A stretch of DNA of 13,065 nucleotides. Origin: JBBIII01 sp037446575 (GTDB lineage Bacteria > Bacteroidota > Ignavibacteria > UBA10030). Made by a program: the position numbers and the translations under genes. The stretch is taken from contig JBBIII010000069.1 of assembly GCA_037446575.1 (NCBI GenBank), positions 1-13,065 on the forward strand, in the 5' to 3' direction. This document shows positions 1-7,545 of this stretch, piece by piece; positions within the stretch are counted from its first letter, which is position 1, and every line of letters starts with the position of its first letter. The notes under the pieces were generated by a model. It saw only the letters and a program-made list of their open reading frames with translations. It made no database searches and was not told where the DNA came from.

Positions 1-2733
1 TTAAATAGCAGGCATCTTAATCCCTTTTTTGACCGTAAATAAGCGCCAAGTATGTTTTTGAATTTCAGCCATCAACAAAACAGTAGATGACGCAAGCAAT
101 GCGACAATTATTTCTTTTAAATTCAAAAAAGTTGTTCCGAAAGCTTTTTGTAAAAACAATACAAAAATAACAGTAAGCGTCAATGAGAGAGCAATTACAG
201 TACTGTATATGAGAGGTTTGTTGGTTAGAATTCCTAACTTGAAAATTGAGTCTTCCATCGAACGGCAATTGATACCATTAAATAAGCGCGAAAATATTAA
301 TGTTAAGAAGAAAATTGTGCCAGCTTGTTGGTTTGAGTATCCGTTATTAAGCGCCCATAAAAAAGTGCACATAGTAACTACTGCAATCCAAATGCCAATA
401 GAGCTGATGCCAAAAACTACACGTTTATTCAAGATATTTTCATTAGTGTTTCTTGGTTTTCTGCGCATAATACCTGGTTCAGGCGGTTCAACGCCGAGTG
501 CAATAGCAATTAAACCGTCCATTATAAAGTTGATGAAAAGTATTTGAACTGCAGTCAGTGGGAGGGGGAGCATTAATATTAGAGCCGAGACCATTGCGAA
601 AACTGTAGCCATATTTCCGCTCAAAAGGAATATCAAATACTTTCTTATGTTTTCAAAAATACTGCGACCCTCTTCCACCGCCGCAACAATTGAAGCGAAG
701 TTATCGTCAGTTAAAATCATATCTGCCGCTTCTTTGCTTACATCGGTGCCTGTAATTCCCATTGCTACGCCAATATCTGCTTTTTTAAGTGAGGGTGCAT
801 CGTTGACGCCATCGCCGGTCATTGCTACTATATGTCCTCTATTCATAAAAGCAGTAACAATGCGCATTTTATGTTCGGGAGCAATCCGAGCGTATACATT
901 GATCGTCTCGACTTGCTGTAGCAGGTCTTCGTCAGAAAGTCGTTCTAATTCTGGTCCTGTCATTACTTTCCCGTGTTTCAAAATTCCAAGTTCTCGTGCT
1001 ATTGCTACCGCAGTTATTTTATGATCTCCGGTAATCATTACAGGTTTAATACCCGCTTGTTCACATAAGAACACAGCTTCTTTTGCTTCTGAGCGAGGCG
1101 GATCGATCATTCCAACTAATCCTAAGAATACCATATTTTGTTCAACTGATTCGCTTCTTATTTCATTAGATGGAATAGACTTTTCAGCTATGCCTAATAC
1201 TCGTAATGCGTTTTCACCCATATGGTGAGCGACATCAATTATCTCTTTTCTGTCGTTTTCTGATAGACGTATTTTTTCGCCATTGCGATATATAAATGCG
1301 CAAGATGATAAAATTATTTCTGGAGCCCCCTTACTAAAAGCGCGTAGTTCTTCATTGAATTGATGTATTGTGGTCATTTGTTTCCGCTCGGACGAAAATG
1401 GTATTTCATCGACTCGGGGGAAGAGCTTTATAATTTCATCGTTATTTATTCCGGCTTTGGAGGCGGCAACAAGAATTCCGCCTTCGGTCGGGTCGCCTAT
1501 TACTTTCCATACTCCATCATTTTGTTGTAGTGAAGTATCGCTACACAAAATGCCTGCATACAAAATATTTTTTATATCTCGATCCTCTGTTGGGTTAAAT
1601 TTGCTTCCATCAATAGTAAAATCGCCTATTGGAACATAACCGACACCACTAATATCAACTATCTTTCCGTTAGTGTATATTTTTCTTACGGTCATTTCAT
1701 CTTGGGTAAGCGTTCCGGTTTTATCGGAGCAAATAATTGTCGTTGCTCCAAGTGTTTCGACAGCGGGAAGTTTTCGTATCAATGCGCGGCGTTTCGACAT
1801 TCGCCGAACGCCAAGTGCTAAACTTATCGTTACTACAGCCGGTAAAGCTTCTGGTATTACCGCAACAGCTAAGGCAACACCCCACACAAACATTTCTACA
1901 ATTTCATATCCTCTAAAAATTCCAAAAATACTGAGTATAGCGGCAAGAATTATAGCAAATATACCGAGCATTTTACCAACTTTATCGAGATCGACTTGAA
2001 GAGGTGTTTTTCTTTGTTCGGCTCCTTGTAATATACCAGCAATTTTTCCTTGCTCGGTTTGCATGCCTATTGCTGTTACCACTGCCTTCCCGCGCCCATA
2101 TAATACGGAGGTTCCCATGTAAATCATATTTATGCGGTCGCCTAATGTTGTTTCAGCATCTTTAATAATTTTCGCGCTTTTTTCTGAAGGTATTGACTCG
2201 CCTGTAAGCGATGCTTCATCAGTTTTCATACTGATTATTTCAATCAATCGGGCGTCAGCAGATACCTTATCGCCTGTTCTAAGAACTAAAATATCTCCGG
2301 GGACTAAGTTTTTTGAAGGAATGCTGATTTCTTTTCCATTTCGAATGACATTTGTAAAGGGATCTGTCATCTTCCGTAAAGATTCAATGGCTTTGTCTGC
2401 CTTATATTCTTGAATAAACCCTAAGACTCCTGCAAGTATGACAATTATTATTATAGCAATAGCTTCAATAACATTGCCTACAAATGCGGAAATTACAGCG
2501 GCGACTATTAGTATTACTATCAATAAACTCGTGAATTGACTGATAAAGAGCACAAATGCGGATTTTCCTTTTGCTTTTATCAATTCATTCTCGCCATATT
2601 GAAGTGTTCGAGCATCCGCCTCTTCGTCGGTAAGACCTGTTGGTTTTGTATTTAGCTTTTCTAAAGTTTCTTCAACCGAAAGCAAATGCCAATTAGAAGA
2701 AGATAATTTATTTTCAGTTTGTCTGGAATTCAT
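1..2733 (-). CDS. Calcium-transporting P-type ATPase (P2A/P2B, PMCA-like)
   Basis: This 910-residue protein is a complete P-type cation pump, predicted to export Ca2+ across the inner membrane using ATP. Seen in the sequence: an N-terminal cation-ATPase domain, M1/M2 (about 60-108), the actuator TGES motif (177-180), M4 with PEALP (E295), the phosphorylation motif DKTGTLT (D337 is the phospho-aspartate), the hinge GDGVND (640-645), and C-terminal M5-M10. Ion-site residues can be aligned by eye to SERCA: E295 matches E309, N735 and D739 in NFIMD match N796 and D800, but T710 replaces E771. The NxxMD form is that of plasma-membrane Ca2+ pumps with a single Ca2+ site, so one Ca2+ per cycle is inferred. 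The ATG start has no clear Shine-Dalgarno. The stop codon is the first triplet of the window, so any terminator lies outside. The substrate (Ca2+ rather than Mn2+ or Na+) is not proven by motifs alone. Confidence 0.93.
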   Translation of the reverse strand: MNSRQTENKLSSSNWHLLSVEETLEKLNTKPTGLTDEEADARTLQYGENELIKAKGKSAFVLFISQFTSLLIVILIVAAVISAFVGNVIEAIAIIIIVILAGVLGFIQEYKADKAIESLRKMTDPFTNVIRNGKEISIPSKNLVPGDILVLRTGDKVSADARLIEIISMKTDEASLTGESIPSEKSAKIIKDAETTLGDRINMIYMGTSVLYGRGKAVVTAIGMQTEQGKIAGILQGAEQRKTPLQVDLDKVGKMLGIFAIILAAILSIFGIFRGYEIVEMFVWGVALAVAVIPEALPAVVTISLALGVRRMSKRRALIRKLPAVETLGATTIICSDKTGTLTQDEMTVRKIYTNGKIVDISGVGYVPIGDFTIDGSKFNPTEDRDIKNILYAGILCSDTSLQQNDGVWKVIGDPTEGGILVAASKAGINNDEIIKLFPRVDEIPFSSERKQMTTIHQFNEELRAFSKGAPEIILSSCAFIYRNGEKIRLSENDRKEIIDVAHHMGENALRVLGIAEKSIPSNEIRSESVEQNMVFLGLVGMIDPPRSEAKEAVFLCEQAGIKPVMITGDHKITAVAIARELGILKHGKVMTGPELERLSDEDLLQQVETINVYARIAPEHKMRIVTAFMNRGHIVAMTGDGVNDAPSLKKADIGVAMGITGTDVSKEAADMILTDDNFASIVAAVEEGRSIFENIRKYLIFLLSGNMATVFAMVSALILMLPLPLTAVQILFINFIMDGLIAIALGVEPPEPGIMRRKPRNTNENILNKRVVFGISSIGIWIAVVTMCTFLWALNNGYSNQQAGTIFFLTLIFSRLFNGINCRSMEDSIFKLGILTNKPLIYSTVIALSLTLTVIFVLFLQKAFGTTFLNLKEIIVALLASSTVLLMAEIQKHTWRLFTVKKGIKMPAI

Positions 2734-2782
2734 AGATAAATAATTAATTCAATTAATATTGTTTTTTATTTGTTTATTTAAA

Positions 2783-2811
2783 AGTATGAAAAAAACAGCA
2801 GTCATTTCCAA
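2783..2811 (-). promoter_or_regulatory. Candidate promoter for the Ca2+ ATPase gene
   Basis: On the minus strand TTGGAA (2806-2811) and CATACT (2783-2788) are separated by 17 bp, each matching 4 of 6 bases of the sigma-70 consensus, about 50 bp upstream of the ATPase ATG. The surrounding AT-rich sequence makes chance matches common, so this is only a candidate. It lies downstream of the csp terminator on the same strand, which fits separate transcription of the ATPase gene. Confidence 0.3.
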
Positions 2812-2839
2812 GTTATAAATTGTATATATATAAGCTTAG

Positions 2840-2877
2840 AAAAAAAAGGCACAAAACTTATTTTAATCTTGTGCCTT
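2840..2877 (-). terminator. Intrinsic terminator of the cold-shock gene
   Basis: A perfect 9-bp inverted repeat, AAGGCACAA (minus strand 2877-2869) with TTGTGCCTT (2854-2846), encloses a 14-nt loop. It runs directly into a T-tract on the minus strand (2847-2840). It starts about 37 bp past the csp stop codon, so it should end the csp transcript and insulate the downstream ATPase gene. Confidence 0.85.
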
Positions 2878-2914
2878 CTACTCAAAAACGTATGCAAGAA
2901 TGAAGTGTGTGTCC

Positions 2915-3115
2915 TTATATCTTAGAAACGTTCACCGCTTGCAAGCCCTTTGGACCTTGTTGGATTTCGAATTGGACTTTATCGCCGTCGTTCAGAGTCT
3001 TGTATCCATCGCCTTTAATAGCTTTGTAATGGACAAATACGTCTTCGCCGTTTGCGCGTGAAATAAATCCGAATCCCTTAGATCCGTTGAACCATTTGAC
3101 TGTTCCTTGTTCCAT
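2915..3115 (-). CDS. Cold-shock domain protein (CspA family)
   Basis: This 66-residue protein is a single cold-shock domain, the usual length for the family. Such proteins bind single-stranded RNA and DNA and act as RNA chaperones in the cytoplasm. Both nucleic-acid-binding motifs are visible: RNP1 as KGFGFI and RNP2 as VFVHY, with the typical start MEQGTVKWFN. The ATG at 3113-3115 was chosen because it matches the family N-terminus and has a good Shine-Dalgarno AAAGGA 8 bp upstream. The reading frame stays open to a GTG near 3265, but that extension is unlike any Csp and is taken as leader. The gene stands alone between a long leader and a strong terminator. Which stress induces it cannot be read from the protein. 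Confidence 0.95.
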   Translation of the reverse strand: MEQGTVKWFNGSKGFGFISRANGEDVFVHYKAIKGDGYKTLNDGDKVQFEIQQGPKGLQAVNVSKI

Positions 3116-3260
3116 GGAACAAATCCTTTCATTAAAATTACCCCGATAAACCCTCGGGCAGGTGTACTCTACTAATACCAGCTTTTTGGAAAGAATCAGC
3201 GAACAAATTTGCCAATTGGTGGATGTCCGATGACAGCTTCTATTACTCGGGTGCGAAAAG
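3116..3260 (-). promoter_or_regulatory. Putative structured 5' leader of the cold-shock gene
   Basis: Cold-shock genes often have long leaders that control translation. Here the RNA just before the Shine-Dalgarno can form the hairpin CCCGA-loop-TCGGG (3158-3154 with 3146-3142 on the minus strand). A second CCCGA copy lies upstream (3251-3247) and could compete for the same TCGGG arm, giving two exclusive pairings. The transcription start was not identified, so the leader length is an estimate. No resemblance to a named riboswitch was recognised. Confidence 0.35.
3124..3129 (-). promoter_or_regulatory. Shine-Dalgarno of the cold-shock gene
   Basis: AAAGGA on the minus strand lies 8 bp before the ATG at 3115. 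It decides the start in favour of the 66-residue protein over the longer in-frame extension reaching 3265. Confidence 0.75.
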
Positions 3261-3477
3261 GGCACATCTTATAATTAATGAAGCAACTTTCTACTATAAA
3301 GCAAGTACGGTGTACTGTTACTTGACAGTCTAAAATTACATATTGTTATCATAATTTCCAAGTAAAAATTTTCGAATTAGATACTATTTTCGCCATTAAA
3401 ATATCTCTATTCCACCTCTTTTTTTGTTGTTAATAATTATAATTTAGATATATTTCTATAATGATTGTATAAGAATT
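3261..3477. other. Divergent intergenic region, csp / PAS gene
   Basis: With the csp leader this makes a gap of about 370 bp without a convincing gene. It must hold the promoters of both divergent genes. A TATAAT at 3438-3443 (plus) lies 45 bp before the PAS gene ATG but lacks a good -35 at the right distance. A short inverted repeat ACTGT-6 nt-ACAGT (3314-3329) lies on the csp side and could be an operator. Nothing else stands out. Confidence 0.4.
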
Positions 3478-3481
3478 GGAG
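3478..3481 (+). promoter_or_regulatory. Shine-Dalgarno of the PAS gene
   Basis: GGAG is followed after 7 bp by the ATG at 3489. This supports that ATG over the upstream in-frame TTG at 3465, which the GGAG would lie behind. Confidence 0.65.
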
Positions 3482-3488
3482 TTTTACT

Positions 3489-5336
3489 ATGAATAACAGT
3501 AAAAAAAGCAAAGCCGAGCTTTTGCATAGCATTGAAAAAATGAAAAAAGCGGTCGCTCGTTTTAAAAAGAGAGAAGAATTGCACAAAAGTCTGGAAAAAT
3601 CTTTACGTGAAAATGAGCAATGGTTTAAAACGTTTGCTGATGCCGCTTCTGAGGGGATTACAATTACTGAAAACGGAGTGATTATTGATTTAAACAAGCA
3701 ATATGCAAATATGCATTCTTATCGCCAAAAGGAATTGATGGGTAAAAGTATATTAGACTTGGTAGCTCCTGAATATAGAGAGAAAATGTCATCCGCTTTG
3801 ACTATGGATGCCAGCACACCTTATGAAATTGTTGCACTTCGTAAAGACGGAACTACTTTTTTAGCAGAAGTTAGGGGCAAAATCTCAAAGTTGAAAAATC
3901 GGACTGTTAGAATTTCAACTATACGCGATATTACCGAATGGAAAAAAACTGAGGAAACATTACGCAATGAGCGAAATCTACTGAGGACTGTTGTGAATAT
4001 TCTTCCGGATGGCATTTACGTTAAGGACCGTGAATGTCGTAAAATAATCACGAATACAGCAGACCTTCGATATATGGATATGCAAAATGAAAATGGCGTT
4101 ATAGGGAAAACAGATTTTGATTTCTTTCAAGAAGAAACTGCTTCAGCTTTTTATAAAGATGATAAGTCCGTTTTAAATGATGGGCAACCGATCCTCAATA
4201 GAGAGGAGAGTTACTTAGATAAAAATGGCCAAACACATTGGTTGTTAACTTCAAAAATGCCATTAAAAAATGATAAAGGTGAGATATATGGAATTGTCGG
4301 AATTGGTAGAGATATAACAGAACAAAAAAAAGCGCAAGTGGCTTTACAGAATGAAAGAAATCTTCTTCTAACGTTAATAGATACACTGCCCGATTTGATA
4401 AATTATAAAGATACAAACGGACGTTATCTTTTAAATAATCGCGCCCACTTGCGCGCCCTTGGCGCAGAAAAACAAGAAGATGTGATCGGAAAAACGATGT
4501 ACGATTTCCATCCTGCCGAATTAGCAAAACAATACGAGGAAAACGAACATTATTTGATTGAAAGCGGCGACCCTATTATCGATAAAGAAGAAACCGTTTA
4601 TCATCACGATTCAGGCAAAATTCATTGGCACTTAACGAATAAAGCGCCAATAAAAGATGCTAACGGAAAAGTTGCCAGCTATATTACGATTAGCAGAGAT
4701 ATTACAGAACGTAAGAGAATGGAAGAAGCTTTACGAGAGACTGCAGAAAAATTTAGATTTGTTTTTGAAAACGCCTACGACGGAATAAGCTTGTTTGAAG
4801 AAACAAAAGAAAATGAACAGAGGCGGCTTGTTGATTGTAATGAAAGTTACGCAGAGATGGCTGGCAGGAGCAGGGAAGAGTTGCTTAGATTGGGAAGTTT
4901 AAGCGATATTTCAAAGTATATAAGTCAAAGCAAGAGTGAATCTACTAAGCATGGAATTGTTCTAAATGGATCTTTTAGTTGGATAAGACCGGACGCCCGG
5001 GAAAATATTATTGAATATACAGCAGTGCCGATACGAATGCAGGGTAAAACATATATCATCGGAATTGATAGGGATGTTACTGAGCGTAAACATGCTGAAG
5101 CTGAACGTGAACAATTGATTAAAGAACTGCAACAGGCATTGTCTGATATAAAAACACTAAGCGGTCTTGTGCCAATTTGCGCAAGTTGTAAAAAAATAAG
5201 AGACGATAAGGGTTATTGGACGCAGGTTGAAGCTTATATACAAGAACACTCGCAAGCCCGCTTTAGTCATGGACTATGTCCGGATTGCATGAAAAAAATA
5301 TATCCCGATTTTGTCCCTAAAAAGAGAGAGGAATAA
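3489..5336 (+). CDS. Multi-PAS sensor-like protein with C-terminal four-Cys module, no kinase domain
   Basis: This 615-residue protein has no signal peptide or membrane segment and is predicted to be cytoplasmic. In order it shows a basic coiled coil (1-43), four PAS domains (about 43-150, 165-280, 290-408, 418-532), a linker helix, and a C-terminal module (about 556-610). Each PAS domain ends in the usual DIT/DVT-E-x-K signature (DITEWKK, DITEQKK, DITERKR, DVTERKH). PAS2 and PAS3 both begin NERNLL and look like an internal duplication. The tail has C564-x2-C567 (ICASCKKIRDD) and C597-x2-C600 (GLCPDCMKK), a possible metal-binding pair. I recognise this tail as a recurring end of bacterial PAS and receiver proteins, without an assigned function known to me. 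No H-box, HATPase, GGDEF, EAL, HTH or receiver domain is present. It converges on phoU with only 4 bp between the stop codons. The signal and output are unknown. Confidence 0.88.
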   Translation: MNNSKKSKAELLHSIEKMKKAVARFKKREELHKSLEKSLRENEQWFKTFADAASEGITITENGVIIDLNKQYANMHSYRQKELMGKSILDLVAPEYREKMSSALTMDASTPYEIVALRKDGTTFLAEVRGKISKLKNRTVRISTIRDITEWKKTEETLRNERNLLRTVVNILPDGIYVKDRECRKIITNTADLRYMDMQNENGVIGKTDFDFFQEETASAFYKDDKSVLNDGQPILNREESYLDKNGQTHWLLTSKMPLKNDKGEIYGIVGIGRDITEQKKAQVALQNERNLLLTLIDTLPDLINYKDTNGRYLLNNRAHLRALGAEKQEDVIGKTMYDFHPAELAKQYEENEHYLIESGDPIIDKEETVYHHDSGKIHWHLTNKAPIKDANGKVASYITISRDITERKRMEEALRETAEKFRFVFENAYDGISLFEETKENEQRRLVDCNESYAEMAGRSREELLRLGSLSDISKYISQSKSESTKHGIVLNGSFSWIRPDARENIIEYTAVPIRMQGKTYIIGIDRDVTERKHAEAEREQLIKELQQALSDIKTLSGLVPICASCKKIRDDKGYWTQVEAYIQEHSQARFSHGLCPDCMKKIYPDFVPKKREE

Positions 5337-5340
5337 GAAT

Positions 5341-6009
5341 TTATTTTTCTTTCTCTTCAGCGTGGTGTTTTACAACGCGCGCTTGAGTATAAAAAATTAC
5401 TTCTTCTGCAATATTTGTAGTTAAATCTGCAATGCGCTCTAAATTTCGGCTTATACGGCTAAGTTCAAGTTCGCATTCTATTGATTTTGTATCGCATTTA
5501 ACAACCTCTACAACTCTTTTTGTTACTAAGCGGTTTAAATCGTCTATCTGGTCATCCATTTTTAAAACAGCCCGAGCTTTTATAGGATCGAGAAGGATGA
5601 AGCTGTCTAATGAGTTTTTTAACATTGTTTTTGTAATTGAAGCCATTTGCGGAATTTCTTCAAGGATTTCTGCTTTAGGGAGCGAAGTGAGCAGTATGGC
5701 GGCTTGAGCTATATTAACCGCATGATCACTTAAACGCTCTAAGTCGTTGTTGATTTTTAGCGCCGCTAAAATAAATCGCAAGTCGCTAGCAACCGGTTGT
5801 TGTAAAGCGAGTAAGTCAATGATAGCGTTGTCAATTTCTATCTCGAGCGTATTAACCCGTTCGTCAGATTCGATGACTTTTTTTGCAAGGTCTTTATTTT
5901 TCTCAATTACAGCTTGAATTGAGTTTGCAATATTTTCTTCCACAACGCTTCCCATTTTTATTAAAGAAGTTTTTAAGCTGTCCAATTCTTTTTGAAAATG
6001 TCGTTCCAT
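5341..6009 (-). CDS. phoU: Phosphate transport system regulator PhoU
   Basis: This 222-residue cytoplasmic protein has the usual PhoU length and all-helical composition, built from two similar three-helix bundles. Each carries the metal-binding E-x3-D motif: E91-x3-D95 in ERLSDHAVNIAQ and E191-x3-D195 in ERIADLTTNIAE. In known systems PhoU connects the Pst transporter to the PhoR kinase and keeps the Pho response off when phosphate is plentiful. The ATG at 6009 has a Shine-Dalgarno AGGAG (6019-6015) 5 bp upstream, and the gene begins 13 bp after pstB2, so it is the last gene of the pst operon. The convergent PAS gene ends 4 bp beyond its stop codon, with no clear terminator between them. No phoR or phoB is in the window. 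Confidence 0.95.
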   Translation of the reverse strand: MERHFQKELDSLKTSLIKMGSVVEENIANSIQAVIEKNKDLAKKVIESDERVNTLEIEIDNAIIDLLALQQPVASDLRFILAALKINNDLERLSDHAVNIAQAAILLTSLPKAEILEEIPQMASITKTMLKNSLDSFILLDPIKARAVLKMDDQIDDLNRLVTKRVVEVVKCDTKSIECELELSRISRNLERIADLTTNIAEEVIFYTQARVVKHHAEEKEK

Positions 6010-6022
6010 GTTGACTCCTATT

Positions 6023-6775
6023 CTAACCGAATCTGCCGGTTATATAATCTTCAGTTTGCTTTTCTTTCGGAGCAGAAAAAACCCGCTTGGTTTCTCCAAA
6101 CTCAATCAGTTTGCCAAGGTACAAAAATGCTGTGTCATCACTTGCCCGTGCTGCCTGCTGCATATTATGTGTAACTATAACTATTGTATAGTTCTTTTTC
6201 AACTCTTGCATTAATTCTTCTATGCGTAAAGTAGCTATCGGATCAAGAGCAGAACACGGTTCGTCCATTAATATTATTTCTGGTTTCATCGCAAGCACGC
6301 GTGCTATACATAATCTCTGCTGTTGTTCAAGTGAAAGACGTAAAGCTGTCCGGTTTAATCTATCCTTTAAGTCGTCCCACAATAGAACGTCTTTCAAAGA
6401 TTGTTCAACAACTTGCCCATGTTCATTCTTATTTAGCTCTCGGTGAATCTCAAGCCCAAATGTAATATTTTCTCTTACAGATAATGGAAATGGATTGGGT
6501 CTTTGAAAAACCATGCCGACCTTTTTTCGAAGCGCAATCAAATTAATATTTGGCGAAAATATATCGTTGCCATGCACTAATACTTGACCTGTTACATTAA
6601 CGCCTTCTATAAGATCATTCATCCTATTAAAAACTCTAACGAGTGTAGATTTCCCGCAGCCGGATGGACCTATCAATGCTGTTATTTTTCTTTCTTCAAT
6701 TGAGAGTGAAATGTCAATCAAAGCTTGAAATGAACCGTAAAATAAATTTAAAAATCTTGTCTCAATTATCGACAT
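6023..6775 (-). CDS. pstB: Phosphate ABC transporter ATPase PstB, second copy with altered signature motif (PstB2)
   Basis: This 250-residue nucleotide-binding subunit of the phosphate importer acts on the cytoplasmic face of PstC/PstA. Intact motifs: A-loop Tyr in LFYG, Walker A GPSGCGKST (36-44), Q-loop Q91 in VFQRPNPFP, Walker B LMDEP (D171, catalytic E172), D-loop SALD, switch H203 in VTHNMQQAAR, and the family C-terminus DYITGRFG. The ABC signature is abnormal: LSGGQ is replaced by LSLEQ (147-151), with ctt-gaa codons for the two glycines (6326-6331), a clean in-frame substitution rather than a frameshift. It follows pstB1 by 8 bp and precedes phoU by 13 bp. Since the signature serves the partner's ATP site, this subunit probably pairs with PstB1, which has the opposite defects. 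Its start has no strong Shine-Dalgarno, so translational coupling to pstB1 is likely. Confidence 0.95.
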   Translation of the reverse strand: MSIIETRFLNLFYGSFQALIDISLSIEERKITALIGPSGCGKSTLVRVFNRMNDLIEGVNVTGQVLVHGNDIFSPNINLIALRKKVGMVFQRPNPFPLSVRENITFGLEIHRELNKNEHGQVVEQSLKDVLLWDDLKDRLNRTALRLSLEQQQRLCIARVLAMKPEIILMDEPCSALDPIATLRIEELMQELKKNYTIVIVTHNMQQAARASDDTAFLYLGKLIEFGETKRVFSAPKEKQTEDYITGRFG

Positions 6776-6783
6776 ACGTTTGT

Positions 6784-7545
6784 TTATCCGAATTTTCCAG
6801 TAATGTAATCGTCTGTTCGTTTATCTTTTGCCAATGTGAAGATGCGTTTTGTTTCATCTAATTCAATTAATTCGCCCATTAAAAGAAATGCGGTTCTATC
6901 GCCAACTCGCGCCGCTTGAGCAACGTTGTTTGTAACGAGAATGATGGTGTAATGTTCTTTCAATATTCTCATCGTTTCTTCGACACGCGCTGTTGAAATG
7001 GGGTCGAGTCCTGATGTCGGCTCATCGAACATAATTACTTCCGGTTCTACGGCAAGAATTCTGGCAATACACAAACGCTGCTGTTGACCGCCTGATAAAT
7101 TCATTGCCGGTGTGTTTAAGCGATCTTTAACTTCGTCCCATAAGTATGCTCCCTTCAATCCTTTTTCTACAATTTCTTCGAGCTTGGCTTTGTTTTTTAT
7201 TCCATACATACGCGGTCCGTATGCAATGTTATCGAAGATCGAAAGCGGAAGAGGAAAGGGGAGAGCAAAAACAATGCTTACACGGCGACGGAGCGATTCG
7301 ACATCTAAGTCGTCAATATTTTTTTCGTCTAAAAATATTTTACCGCTTTTACTAAACTGTTGATTAATATCGCTTAGTCTGTTTATTGCAAGCAAGAGGG
7401 ACGATTTTCCGGAATTTGCCGGACCTATAATTGTGAAGATTTCGTTTTTAAAAATATCAAGATTTAATCCTTTTATCGCAACAATATCACCGAAAAAAAT
7501 TTGTAAATTTTGAATACTAATTTTTACTTCATTGACAGTTACCAT
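6784..7545 (-). CDS. pstB: Phosphate ABC transporter ATPase PstB, first copy with degenerate Q-loop and H-switch (PstB1)
   Basis: This 253-residue PstB-family ATPase has Walker A GPANSGKSS (41-49, K47), a normal signature LSGGQ (150-154), Walker B IMFDEP (D174, E175) and the family C-terminus DYITGKFG. Two residues needed for hydrolysis in its own site are missing. The Q-loop Gln is A94 (VFALPFPLP where VFQRPNPFP is usual), and the switch His is N206 (VTNNVAQAAR where VTHNMQQAAR is usual). Both codons were checked on the minus strand (7264-7266 gives gct; 6928-6930 gives aac). A strong Shine-Dalgarno AGGAGG (7559-7554) precedes the ATG, which overlaps the end of pstA by 7 bp. It probably contributes its intact LSGGQ to the active site of PstB2 and carries a degenerate site itself. 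Confidence 0.95.
   Translation of the reverse strand: MVTVNEVKISIQNLQIFFGDIVAIKGLNLDIFKNEIFTIIGPANSGKSSLLLAINRLSDINQQFSKSGKIFLDEKNIDDLDVESLRRRVSIVFALPFPLPLSIFDNIAYGPRMYGIKNKAKLEEIVEKGLKGAYLWDEVKDRLNTPAMNLSGGQQQRLCIARILAVEPEVIMFDEPTSGLDPISTARVEETMRILKEHYTIILVTNNVAQAARVGDRTAFLLMGELIELDETKRIFTLAKDKRTDDYITGKFG

Noticed and set aside
3116..3265. N-terminal extension of the cold-shock protein to a GTG at 3265
   Set aside because: The added 50 residues look like translated leader, while the ATG at 3115 has a good Shine-Dalgarno and gives the standard family length.
3314..3329. Inverted repeat ACTGT-6 nt-ACAGT as a regulator operator
   Set aside because: Arms of 5 bp are expected by chance in a region of this size; mentioned only in the intergenic entry.
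5323..5354. 14-bp A-U/G-U stem around the PAS gene stop codon as a terminator
   Set aside because: It needs three G-U pairs, has only two G-C pairs and lacks a following U-tract; purine/pyrimidine runs make such pairing likely by chance.
6023..6775. PstB2 as a frameshifted pseudogene because of its LSLEQ signature
   Set aside because: The frame is intact from start to the canonical C-terminus, only two codons differ, and all other motifs are preserved.
7112..7363. Open frames on the plus strand opposite pstB1, and similar ones opposite the ATPase, pstA and esterase genes
   Set aside because: They are antisense shadows of genes with clear family motifs and show no domains of their own.
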